16,708 nucleotides of DNA. It comes from JBGOUP01 sp041477655 (GTDB taxonomy: Bacteria > Patescibacteriota > UBA1384 > 2-12-FULL-50-11). Positions 1 to 6,162 of the stretch are shown in pieces. The stretch covers positions 1 to 16,708 of the forward strand of contig JBGOUP010000019.1 in the NCBI GenBank assembly GCA_041477655.1, written 5' to 3'. Within the stretch, counting starts at the first letter, position 1, and every line of letters begins with the position of its first letter. The position numbers were made by a program, and so were the translations under genes. The notes beneath the pieces are model-generated. The model saw nothing but the letters and a program-made list of their open reading frames with translations. It had not been told where the DNA came from and did not search any database.

Positions 1-543
1 CACCACTTCCACCAAGGCAAAAGAAGTGTGACGGGCTTTATCGGCATCAAAAGGGCTGATCCGAACCAGGCGATGAACACCATTTTCTCCCTTAAGTTTT
101 CCGTAAACCCGAAAGCCTTTTATGTAAAGCGCGGCCGCTTTAATGCCTGCTTCTTCGCCTAAACTCTTGTCAATAAGCGAAGCCTTAAGATTGTTTTTTT
201 CAGCAAAACGCAAGTACATTCGAAGCAGCATCTCGGCCCAGTCTTGGGCTTCGGTACCGCCAGAGCCAGCGTGAACGGACAAAAAAGCCGAGTTGTCGTC
301 GTGGACGCCGCTAAATGTTGCCTCAAATTCCAGCTCCCTTAAGTCAGCCGCTGATTCCGACAACTCAAAGCGCTCGACAATATCGTGTAAGTGTTTGAGC
401 TGTTGGGCGGCTTTGCCGGCGGCTTCATGATCCGACCAAAAATTTGGATCGGCCATATCTTTTTCAATTAAGGCAATGCGCTGACGTGTTTCTTCAATCC
501 TTAGTAATTTTTCTAATTCAACCTTTTTCTCCTGAAGATCCAT
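1..543 (-). CDS. prfB: Peptide chain release factor 2 (RF2), N-terminal part, cut by window edge
   Basis: RF2 recognises UGA and UAA stop codons in the ribosomal A site and triggers release of the finished protein. About 181 codons are visible. The N-terminal coiled region contains a typical ADPNFW segment near residue 32. It is followed by the RF2-like stretch HAGSGGTEAQDWAEMLLRMY near residues 91-110, then GENGVHRLVRISPFDA. The GGQ catalytic loop and the SPF stop-codon reader lie beyond the window edge. The ATG at 543 gives MDLQEKKVELEK but has no Shine-Dalgarno sequence; a clear GGAGG lies about 35 bases upstream (579-583). The RF2 frame is open back to codons at 568 without another standard start. 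A +1 frameshift from a tiny upstream frame ending in TGA (551-553) is possible. The gene follows a Xre regulator and a palindromic operator-like site. Product identity is very secure; the start is not. Confidence 0.95.
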   Translation of the reverse strand, partial: MDLQEKKVELEKLLRIEETRQRIALIEKDMADPNFWSDHEAAGKAAQQLKHLHDIVERFELSESAADLRELEFEATFSGVHDDNSAFLSVHAGSGGTEAQDWAEMLLRMYLRFAEKNNLKASLIDKSLGEEAGIKAAALYIKGFRVYGKLKGENGVHRLVRISPFDADKARHTSFALVEVV

Positions 544-550
544 GCCATAA

Positions 551-583
551 TCATAGTCGTTTACTATTCAGAAAAATACCTCC
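551..583 (-). promoter_or_regulatory. Possible RF2 translation-start or frameshift leader
   Basis: On the minus strand a GGAGG (583-579) is followed after seven bases by CTG (571-569), four codons, then CTA TGA (556-551). Reading +1 at the TGA gives GAT TAT GGC ATG and joins the RF2 frame in phase. Many bacterial prfB genes use a +1 shift at an in-frame UGA for autoregulation. Here the shift codon is CTA rather than the usual CTT, the start would be CTG, and no Shine-Dalgarno-like stimulator lies directly before the shift. An alternative is initiation at the ATG at 543 without a Shine-Dalgarno. Confidence 0.25.
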
Positions 584-612
584 GGAAAAGTCTTGCCATT
601 TAGTCCAATCAC

Positions 613-634
613 ATTATCACTTTTAAGTGATAAT
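613..634. promoter_or_regulatory. Perfect palindromic operator-like site in front of prfB
   Basis: Arms ATTATCACTT and AAGTGATAAT are perfectly complementary around a TT centre. In prfB direction the right arm contains GATAAT, a plausible -10 box, so a bound repressor would block the promoter. The site matches a second site at 1059-1080 in 19 of 22 positions. It lies between the Xre regulator gene and prfB. It lacks a T-run and is very AT-rich, which makes a terminator role unlikely. Confidence 0.6.
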
Positions 635-678
635 GTTCACTCCTCTAACAACAGGGTTTTAAAGCCTGGCCAAAGACT

Positions 679-1020
679 TTAACTCTTATCCTGGTTGGCA
701 ATAACATTAATGGTTAATGACACGTGGATTTGATTGGCGAATTTTTTTAAGAACCCGATTGTTGGGTTAGATAAACCGTTTTCAAAACGAGAGATGACAG
801 ACTGTTTTGTTTTAAGTTTGTTAGCCATTGACTGTTGTGATAACTTAGCCGACAAGCGCAATTGACGAAGCTGAACTATATATTCTTCAACCTCAATCAC
901 CCCTTTTGTTCTTCTGGTATTTTTAGAATGACGATTTTTCCTTGACCGGAAATACTCCTTGTCAATATATTTTTTGGATCCTAACCGAAGCATACGGCTG
1001 ATATTTTCTTCAATTGTCAT
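679..1020 (-). CDS. Xre/HTH_3-type transcriptional regulator
   Basis: This 113-residue protein is a predicted DNA-binding regulator. A basic N-terminal region (residues 1-40, rich in Lys/Arg) precedes a helix-turn-helix domain of the Cro/C1/HigA type at about residues 47-105. The clearest part is LSQQSMANKLK, then TKQSVISRFENG near residues 60-82, followed by NPTIGFLKKFA. The start at 1020 is supported by AAGGGG about ten bases upstream. A 22-base palindrome-like site 39 bases upstream overlaps a possible TG-extended -10 box (GATAAT), which suggests autorepression. A second copy of the site lies between this gene and prfB, so RF2 may be a target. HigA-type antitoxins share this fold, but no toxin gene is adjacent, so a solitary regulator is the better call. 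DNA target and signal are inferred, not shown. Confidence 0.85.
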   Translation of the reverse strand: MTIEENISRMLRLGSKKYIDKEYFRSRKNRHSKNTRRTKGVIEVEEYIVQLRQLRLSAKLSQQSMANKLKTKQSVISRFENGLSNPTIGFLKKFANQIHVSLTINVIANQDKS

Positions 1021-1058
1021 TATTTATTTACCCCTTCTTCAATTAATTCGACGCCTTC

Positions 1059-1080
1059 ATTATCACATAAAAGCGATAAC
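1059..1080. promoter_or_regulatory. Operator-like site in front of the Xre regulator gene
   Basis: Imperfect palindrome with outer arms ATTATCAC and GCGATAAC. Compared with the site at 613-634 read on the opposite strand, 19 of 22 bases agree. In the minus direction it includes TGTGATAAT, an extended -10 box, 39 bases or so before the regulator start codon. Position and similarity fit self-regulation by the Xre protein. Binding is an inference. Confidence 0.55.
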
Positions 1081-1124
1081 GAAACCATCGCAATCATTTC
1101 CGTATACGTGGTGTTTTATCGGCC

Positions 1125-1159
1125 AAAGAAAAACACCCTTGTTCAGGGTGTTTTTCTTT
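1125..1159 (-). terminator. Rho-independent terminator after the LPAAG protein gene
   Basis: A 15-base-pair perfect stem (arms AAAGAAAAACACCCT and its complement) encloses a five-base loop. In the minus direction the 3' arm ends in a T-rich run, TTTTTCTTT. It begins 14 bases after the stop codon at 1173. The symmetric A/T flanks would also let it work on the plus strand. Confidence 0.9.
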
Positions 1160-1172
1160 CTTCGTAACCTTG

Positions 1173-1619
1173 TTAGGCCAGAAGTTTAGCTTCAAGCTTG
1201 GCAGCACGGTAACGTCGCAAACTTGCGACGAAGGCTGTGGCTGCACCTGGGATCAGGTACAACTCAGCACCGGCAGCAGGCAATGTGCTGGTAGAGGTAC
1301 TAGTTTTAGAAACTGTAACTCCGCCAACTTTCGCTGAGGCAGCGGCGGCACTGGAAGCGCTAGCACCGGAGCTTCCGGCCTTTGAGTCGGCCGCAGCTGA
1401 AGCGGCTGCACTACCAGAACCACTGACGCTACCACCACCATTGCTATTAACGTTAACATTGCTGTTTGCGTTAGCATTGGCGTTGCTGTTTGCATTACTA
1501 TTGCTGTTACTGTTATTGGTATTAACGTTAACATTATCAGCTTTAGCAACGGGCAGACCAGTAAAGGTCAAACCAGCAACAAGGGCGAGAGAAGCAATTA
1601 AGACTTTTGTATAAGTCAT
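1173..1619 (-). CDS. Exported Asn/Ala/Ser-rich surface protein with LPAAG sorting-like C terminus
   Basis: No family is recognised. The 148-residue product starts with a signal peptide ending near VAKA at residue 27. Residues 29-60 form a tract in which nearly every second residue is Asn (NVNVNTN, NSNSNANS, NANANS). Residues 61-100 are Gly/Ser/Ala-rich. The C terminus has STLPAAG at residues 111-117, a hydrophobic stretch at 118-134, and a basic tail beginning RRYR. This is the architecture of a sortase substrate, but with Ala where LPxTG proteins have Thr. The start at 1619 is well supported by AGGAG eight bases upstream. The gene probably has its own promoter (GTGACA near 1662-1677, then a TA-rich region) and a strong terminator at 1125-1159. 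It follows another exported protein with a similar Asn tract. A cell-wall-anchored or membrane-held surface protein is inferred; no sortase gene is in the window. Confidence 0.8.
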   Translation of the reverse strand: MTYTKVLIASLALVAGLTFTGLPVAKADNVNVNTNNSNSNSNANSNANANANSNVNVNSNGGGSVSGSGSAAASAAADSKAGSSGASASSAAAASAKVGGVTVSKTSTSTSTLPAAGAELYLIPGAATAFVASLRRYRAAKLEAKLLA

Positions 1620-1661
1620 ATTTTTATCTCCTATATTAATTTACTTATATATCGTCGACCT

Positions 1662-1677
1662 GTGACATTCTTGTCAC
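1662..1677. promoter_or_regulatory. Small inverted repeat in the promoter region of the LPAAG protein gene
   Basis: GTGACA and TGTCAC flank a four-base TTCT centre, 43-58 bases before the start codon at 1619. In the minus direction GTGACA could serve as a -35 box, with GATATA about 18 bases further on as a -10. A regulator site or part of the promoter are both possible. Confidence 0.35.
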
Positions 1678-1722
1678 AAAACACCTGACAAAATCAAGTC
1701 TTTTCTAACAAGAAAGGTTGGG

Positions 1723-1750
1723 GCTGGAGATGTCTTAAGACATCTCCAGC
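1723..1750. terminator. 28-base perfect palindrome after the Cys/Asn-tract protein gene
   Basis: Arms GCTGGAGATGTC and GACATCTCCAGC pair perfectly around TTAA, and the hairpin begins eight bases after the stop codon at 1759. On the minus strand it is followed by CCCCAACC and not by a T-run, so it is an atypical terminator. It may instead be an RNA 3'-end protector or an attenuating hairpin between two exported-protein genes. Confidence 0.45.
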
Positions 1751-1758
1751 GGAAAAGG

Positions 1759-2520
1759 TCATTTGCCGACGCTGTTGGCGTTGGCATTAGAATTCGAATT
1801 GGCGTTGGAATTGCTGTTCGAGTTCGTGTTTGTGTTGTTATTGACGGTGGTGACACTAATATTAGTGTCACCTGGTCGCGGCGTCCAACACCAGTTGGCA
1901 CCGATAGTCGGGCCTTGTGAGAAAACTGGGGTGAATCCCCAGATTCCCATGCCCATCATCCCCGGCACCGAAGCCGTCATGTTATAGATATTGATGGCGC
2001 CGGTTGTGGCAGTGGCATTAGCCATTGCTTCAGCTTTGGCCGACAGCTCAATCTCGATATTGATATCAAGCGCCTCGGATGGCTTGGTAACTTCCGAGAC
2101 ATCGTGCTTGACGCGAGGAAGCTTAGCGATCCGCTTGCCAGCCAAATTGGTACAATCCGGCTTGACGTACGAACCTCGGCCAGTCTTGACGCAGACCACT
2201 GCCTTCAATGTGATATTCGACTTAGCTGTTGAGACACACTGAAAGGGTTGGCCGTGACGATCAAGATAAGTATTAGTGAACTTCACGCCGGCCTTGACCG
2301 GCTGATCACCTGTTACTTCAAGGCCGTCAGCTGTCCAATCAGGCGTACCGAAGGCCTCATCGAAAGCCAGTTTGGCGCCGGGATTCGCCCGAGCGGATCT
2401 TTCGATCTGCTTAGTCAAATCTTGGCCGGAAGCCTTGGCGTTCCAGTTGAAGGCTAGGCCGCCGCCGGATGCGGTAGCGATAATCGGTATCAAACCGATG
2501 AGCAGAATTAGCTTTTTCAC
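1759..2520 (-). CDS. Exported protein with four cysteines and C-terminal Asn-x tract
   Basis: No family is recognised. The 253-residue product has a signal peptide (MKKLILLIGLIPIIATA, cleavage likely between residues 17 and 30). The mature part contains four cysteines (95, 110, 123, 211), which could form two disulfides outside the cell. Residues 181-200 are rich in Met and Gly. The extreme C terminus (227-250) alternates Asn with Ser, Thr or Ala, matching the style of the tract in the next gene. The Asn and Ser codons in this tract are varied (AAC/AAT; TCG, AGC, TCC, TCT), so the pattern is kept at protein level and is not a recent DNA slippage product. The start ATG at 2520 overlaps the stop of the preceding gene by four bases (ATGA), indicating translational coupling and likely joint function. 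A surface or extracellular role is inferred. Confidence 0.8.
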   Translation of the reverse strand: MKKLILLIGLIPIIATASGGGLAFNWNAKASGQDLTKQIERSARANPGAKLAFDEAFGTPDWTADGLEVTGDQPVKAGVKFTNTYLDRHGQPFQCVSTAKSNITLKAVVCVKTGRGSYVKPDCTNLAGKRIAKLPRVKHDVSEVTKPSEALDINIEIELSAKAEAMANATATTGAINIYNMTASVPGMMGMGIWGFTPVFSQGPTIGANWCWTPRPGDTNISVTTVNNNTNTNSNSNSNANSNSNANANSVGK

Positions 2521-3644
2521 TGCGATCCTCCTTCGAATTTGGTCGTCTGCCGAGATTGGCCTTGCCTAATCTCGATCCGGCCACTAGAGAACTGCTGGCT
2601 TGTGCCCCAGACTCGCGACCAGTAACGGCTATTGGTCTTGGTTACATCCAGAGTAACGGATTTTCCGTTACTAAAGATAAATCGAGCCGTGAACGGCCTG
2701 GTAGAAACCAGGTAGACTGTAGCGTCTTTAGCTTCACCAAGCTCGACAGTGGTCGAGTCAATCTTAGACTTTAGAGCCAGGTCGAACTCCTTTTGGGAGA
2801 TCCAACCGGTCCTAAAGTCGGATCGATCCGTCGTCACCAAACTGATGGCCACGCCGTTTAGATCTGCCGTGTGTTTGGCCGTCGGCATTGGCAAATCTTC
2901 GGGAAGAATTTCTTCCTTCGATTCAACCTTAGCTTTGGGCATAGGCAGATCGTCGGGCAATTCGTCGTTTCCGGCCGAGTTAGACTGCTTGACCGTTTGG
3001 TTAGCGATTTGGCTGGGGACGGCCGTTTGAGTCATCATGCCTTGCGGCATGGCTGTCCGTGGTTCAAAGCCCTGAAGCAATGGGAATAGTTGTTCCGCAT
3101 GTGCCTGGGCAAAAGCTGCTGGACGATCCTGAACTTCCAAGGCCAAGATTTGATCTTGAGTTCCCCTGGAAGTCGAGACCCAGTTAATAACGAACAGGGC
3201 TCGATGCCGAGTTCGCGATTTAATTGTTAGCCGCAAAACCAGGAAATTTGCCCCCCAATCTAGATCATTGGTATTAACCTCGAAGTCGTAGGCCAGTTCC
3301 TTTGGTCCTTGGTCACACTGCAACCAACCCCGTTCAGACTCAAGCAATGCTTGGCTGGGCAGGGCTAACTGAAGCTCAATTTTCTCAAGTCCCTCAATAT
3401 TTTGGGGAATGAGACGAATCTTCAGCCCGACTCCGCGAGGAACCACTGGCTGTTTGCCACGGTTCCCATTGAAGTAGGCAAAGCCAGTATTGTCATCGAA
3501 CGCCTGCATGGTGATCGACATGGCTACTGGAGCCTTGAACTCCAACTTCTGCTCACTATAAAGTGGGGCAGACAGAGAGAATTGGGCTTGAGCGACGCTC
3601 GCACCCAAAACCAAGATGAACACAGTTAGGCAGAGTCGTTTCAC
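2517..3644 (-). CDS. Exported beta-rich protein with duplicated LPxDLPMP motif, unknown function
   Basis: No family is recognised. The 375-residue product has a signal peptide with likely cleavage after AQA at residue 20. Residues 21-175 look beta-strand-rich, with one Cys at 110. A low-complexity linker (about 195-260) contains an acidic proline motif twice, LPDDLPMPKAK at 229-239 and LPEDLPMPTAK at 247-257, an 18-residue period. A further domain (262-375) ends with many Ser/Gln/Arg residues. The start is GTG at 3644, chosen because GAGGTGG lies five bases upstream; the nearby ATG at 3648 is out of frame. It is the first gene of a three-gene exported-protein group and has a near-consensus promoter and a leader of about 180 bases. 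The four-base overlap with the next gene suggests the two products act together. Cell-surface or periplasm-like location is inferred. Confidence 0.8.
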   Translation of the reverse strand: MKRLCLTVFILVLGASVAQAQFSLSAPLYSEQKLEFKAPVAMSITMQAFDDNTGFAYFNGNRGKQPVVPRGVGLKIRLIPQNIEGLEKIELQLALPSQALLESERGWLQCDQGPKELAYDFEVNTNDLDWGANFLVLRLTIKSRTRHRALFVINWVSTSRGTQDQILALEVQDRPAAFAQAHAEQLFPLLQGFEPRTAMPQGMMTQTAVPSQIANQTVKQSNSAGNDELPDDLPMPKAKVESKEEILPEDLPMPTAKHTADLNGVAISLVTTDRSDFRTGWISQKEFDLALKSKIDSTTVELGEAKDATVYLVSTRPFTARFIFSNGKSVTLDVTKTNSRYWSRVWGTSQQFSSGRIEIRQGQSRQTTKFEGGSQ

Positions 3645-3825
3645 TCATGCCACCTCTTTCTTTAGTTTGTTATGTAAATCTGCGCGCCAGAAGCAAAAAT
3701 TGTCGGCGCGGTCTTAGCCAGGAAAAGGGAAGGAGGGAAATTGCCGAGAAGCGTGAACGCCACCCATAATGGCAACTCTCCCAATTCCCAGCCAAGAGCG
3801 CACCAACAACAATGCTTTAACGTAC
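3645..3825 (-). other. Structured 5' leader of the exported-protein operon
   Basis: About 180 bases separate the predicted transcription start from the GTG start. In the RNA, GGGAGA plus TTGCC can pair with GGCAA plus TTTCCC, about 11 pairs with one bulge, enclosing a smaller GCG/CGC hairpin. A second hairpin, CGCGCC pairing with GGCGCG across a 16-base loop, lies just before the ribosome binding site. The leader does not match a riboswitch class that I recognise. Confidence 0.4.
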
Positions 3826-3831
3826 GTCGGG

Positions 3832-3860
3832 ATCATAACATATGTTGTCACAGAAGTCAA
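3832..3860 (-). promoter_or_regulatory. Near-consensus sigma-70-type promoter for the exported-protein operon
   Basis: TTGACT (3860-3855), a 17-base spacer, then TATGAT (3837-3832) preceded by TG one base upstream (extended -10). It lies about 31 bases after the cysS stop, so the operon is set apart from the housekeeping genes. Transcription would start near 3825. Confidence 0.75.
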
Positions 3861-3890
3861 CAGTTTTTATCTGACAATTGAATCTGGCAG

Positions 3891-5222
3891 TTAGCGGGAA
3901 ATATACAAGGTTTTTGGTTCGGTATCCAAGACCTCAAAGCCGTGCTGGAATAGTTCATTTTTGCGATTATCGGCTGTCAAGAAGTCTTGGTTTGCTCGAG
4001 CCTTATTCCGATCAGCCGCTAAACCAACCGCCTCGGGTACATCTTCAATCTTCTTCTTAATCAAGCCGAAAATATTAAAAAGTTTATTAGTATCAGTCTC
4101 GTTAATCTTCTGACTATTTTGCTCCCAAACCTGCAAAGCTTTAGGGGTGTCCAGGTCGTCATTCAAGGCTTCAATCATTTCCTTCCAGACCGTTTGGTCG
4201 GTCTCTTTGGGCAAGCTAAAGGAGTTAGTAAAGAGTTTCCGACGGAGTACCACACCCTGTTCTAGGGACGCCTTAGTATAGTCAAATGGTCGGCGATATG
4301 AAGTCAGAAAGAAGGCTAATCGCAGTTCATTTGCCGAGTAGTCCTTGAGCGCATCAGCAACGCTAACGGTGTTCTTGAGTGATTTACTCATTTTTTGGCC
4401 ACCAACAGTAAGTAAACCTGTATGAACCCAGTATTTAGCCAGTGGCTGACCAGTTAGAGCCTCCGATTGGGCGATCTCGTTCTCGTGGTGGGGAAAGATA
4501 TGTTCAATGGCCGAACCATGAATGTCAAAAGTATTACCCAAGTACTTCTGGCTCATAGCCGAGCACTCGATATGCCACCCTGGAAAGCCTTTACCCCAGG
4601 GCGAGTCCCAAACCATATCTTTGGCACCAATAGGTGCCGCTTTCCACAGGGCAAAATCGGCCGGGCTAGTTTTATCGCGAGCCGGTTCGATCCTAGTACC
4701 AGTGATAATTTCCGCCAGACCTCGATGGCTCAATTTACCATAATCAGCCTTTTTGCTAACCCGAAAGTAGACGTTGCCCTCACGAGTTTGATAGGCAAAG
4801 CCCTTAGTAATTAATTCCTCAACGAAGGTAATAATGTCCTTGATATGCTCGGAAGCCCGGGGCATAAGATCAGGTGGGGTAACCTGTAGACTAGCCAAAT
4901 CACGCCTATGAGCCTCACTAAATTGGTCGATTATCTCCTCAACCGAGACGCCAGTTTCCTGGGCTTTGACTCGAACCTTATCCAGGCCAGTTTCGCCGTC
5001 GCCAACCAGGTGGCCGACATCGGTGATGTTTTGAACATATTTAACCTTATAGCCCAAAAAGCGTAAGAAACGATTCAACAGATCGAAGCTGATATAGGTT
5101 CGGGCGTGACCAACATGATCGTAATCGTAAACCGTCGGACCACAGACATACATTCGTACCTGTCTGTCTTCAAGTGGCTTGAAATCCTCTTTCGTTCCGG
5201 AAAGGGTGTTGTAGAGAAGCAT
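3891..5222 (-). CDS. cysS: Cysteinyl-tRNA synthetase
   Basis: This class I aminoacyl-tRNA synthetase attaches cysteine to tRNA-Cys in the cytoplasm. The 443-residue product shows the Rossmann-fold ATP motif as HVGH (residues 36-39, within CGPTVYDYDHVGHAR) and the KMSKS loop at 277-281. The zinc-binding residues expected in the active site are present: Cys27, Cys220, His245 and Glu249, the latter two in FPHHENE. WHIECSAM is typical of the family. Length is slightly shorter than the E. coli enzyme (461), mainly in the C-terminal anticodon region, as is common in reduced genomes. The ATG at 5222 lies 12 bases after the stop of the zinc-ribbon gene. The Shine-Dalgarno is weak (AGG about 11 bases upstream), so coupling to the upstream gene is likely. 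All catalytic motifs are intact. Confidence 0.98.
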   Translation of the reverse strand: MLLYNTLSGTKEDFKPLEDRQVRMYVCGPTVYDYDHVGHARTYISFDLLNRFLRFLGYKVKYVQNITDVGHLVGDGETGLDKVRVKAQETGVSVEEIIDQFSEAHRRDLASLQVTPPDLMPRASEHIKDIITFVEELITKGFAYQTREGNVYFRVSKKADYGKLSHRGLAEIITGTRIEPARDKTSPADFALWKAAPIGAKDMVWDSPWGKGFPGWHIECSAMSQKYLGNTFDIHGSAIEHIFPHHENEIAQSEALTGQPLAKYWVHTGLLTVGGQKMSKSLKNTVSVADALKDYSANELRLAFFLTSYRRPFDYTKASLEQGVVLRRKLFTNSFSLPKETDQTVWKEMIEALNDDLDTPKALQVWEQNSQKINETDTNKLFNIFGLIKKKIEDVPEAVGLAADRNKARANQDFLTADNRKNELFQHGFEVLDTEPKTLYISR

Positions 5223-5234
5223 CCGTCAACCAGC

Positions 5235-5489
5235 CTAGAGGTTTTCCGCTGATTCTGGAGAGTCGTCTTCTTCGTGCTCTTCTGCCTGGAGCTGATCAAG
5301 TGAAAGCACGCTGTCGTCACCTGAAGCGGCAATCTCGTCGTCACTTAACAATTCATCATCAGTTTTTTTCTTGACTGGAGCGGCACCGAGTATAGACATG
5401 GGTTGGCCACAGGCCGGACAGTGGTCGTTAGGAATAGGCGTAGTGTTGCCGCAATGTTCGCAGACGTACTCTTCTTGATGTATATCCAT
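5235..5489 (-). CDS. Small zinc-ribbon protein with acidic tail
   Basis: The 84-residue product has one four-cysteine zinc ribbon: Cys10-x2-Cys13 and Cys24-x2-Cys27, in the contexts CEHCGN and CPACGQP. After residue 43 the chain is strongly acidic and Ser/Asp/Glu-rich (DDELLSDDE, EEHEEDDSPE), so it is probably disordered. No enzyme motif is visible. It sits between recR and cysS with a 44-base gap upstream and 12 bases downstream. No Shine-Dalgarno precedes the ATG at 5489. A TACAAT box ends ten bases before it, which would allow a nearly leaderless transcript. A nucleic-acid or protein adaptor role is a guess; only the metal-binding fold is supported. Confidence 0.75.
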   Translation of the reverse strand: MDIHQEEYVCEHCGNTTPIPNDHCPACGQPMSILGAAPVKKKTDDELLSDDEIAASGDDSVLSLDQLQAEEHEEDDSPESAENL

Positions 5490-5533
5490 GTTAGTTTTGA
5501 TTGTATCGTATTTTTTTCTTTGTACCCATATCC

Positions 5534-6157
5534 CTAATATGCCCGTCGGCCCTCAATTGCTCGTGACAGGGTCAGCTCATCGGCATACTCAAGATCGCCA
5601 CCGACTGGCAAGCCCCGAGCTAACCGAGTAACTTTGAGTTTGGGATTTATCCGTTTAGCTTTCTTAGCATTAGATATTTGTTCGTTGACGTAGAGAGCCG
5701 TCGCCTCCCCTTCGAGGGAGGGGTCGGTCGCCAGAACTACTTCTTCAAGAGAGCTGTCAGCTAGACGCTTAAGTAACTGATTAATAGTCAGATCGTCAGG
5801 TCCAACGTCGTGCATGGGCGAAATCTGACCCCCAAGCACATGGTAAAAACCGTTGAAACCGGCCTTTTCCAGGGCTAGCACATCGAGCGTCTCCTCAACA
5901 ATGGCTATGTGCTTGCTGTCCCGGTCTTTGCTCAAACAGATTGGACACGGGTCAGTTTCGGCGATGATAAAACAAGTCTGGCAGGTGGTTAAGTTGGCTT
6001 TGAGTTCGGCAAAAGCCTGACCAAACTCTTTGAGCTCTTCCTCGTTACGACCCAAAAGATAAAAAGTCAGGCGGTTAGCTGTTTTGGGACCGATACCAGG
6101 CAGGGACGACAAAACTTTCGACAGCGCCTCGACTGATTTTGGCAAGATATTACGCAT
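5534..6157 (-). CDS. recR: Recombination protein RecR
   Basis: RecR works with RecO (and RecF) to load RecA on single-stranded DNA during gap repair. The 207-residue length is about the usual ~200. In order: a helix-hairpin-helix at residues 17-35 (LPGIGPKTANRL), a C4 zinc finger (Cys59, Cys62, Cys71, Cys74), a Toprim domain with IVEE near 86-89 and ATDPSLEGEATALY, and the C-terminal RLARGLPVGGDLEYAD followed by EGRRAY. All family signatures are present. The start at 6157 lies five bases after the topA stop, and no strong Shine-Dalgarno is visible, so translation is probably coupled to topA. Its partners recO and recF are not in the window. Grouping with dprA and topA gives a DNA-metabolism cluster. 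Confidence 0.98.
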   Translation of the reverse strand: MRNILPKSVEALSKVLSSLPGIGPKTANRLTFYLLGRNEEELKEFGQAFAELKANLTTCQTCFIIAETDPCPICLSKDRDSKHIAIVEETLDVLALEKAGFNGFYHVLGGQISPMHDVGPDDLTINQLLKRLADSSLEEVVLATDPSLEGEATALYVNEQISNAKKAKRINPKLKVTRLARGLPVGGDLEYADELTLSRAIEGRRAY

Positions 6158-6162
6158 GAGAG

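Noticed and set aside
613..634. Terminator after the Xre gene
   Set aside because: The palindrome is AT-rich with no T-run and has a near copy in front of the Xre gene, which points to a binding site.
679..1020. HigA-type antitoxin of a toxin-antitoxin pair
   Set aside because: No small toxin gene lies on either side; the neighbours are prfB and an exported protein, so a solitary regulator fits better.
1237..1614. Long plus-strand frame rich in Ala and Leu
   Set aside because: It is the antisense of the Asn/Ala/Ser-rich exported protein gene, which has a signal peptide, a good ribosome binding site and a terminator on the minus strand; the plus frame is a product of codon composition.
1760..1850. 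Recent microsatellite expansion in the Asn tract coding DNA
   Set aside because: Asn, Ser and Ala codons are mixed throughout, so no short DNA unit is repeated exactly; the repetition is at protein level.
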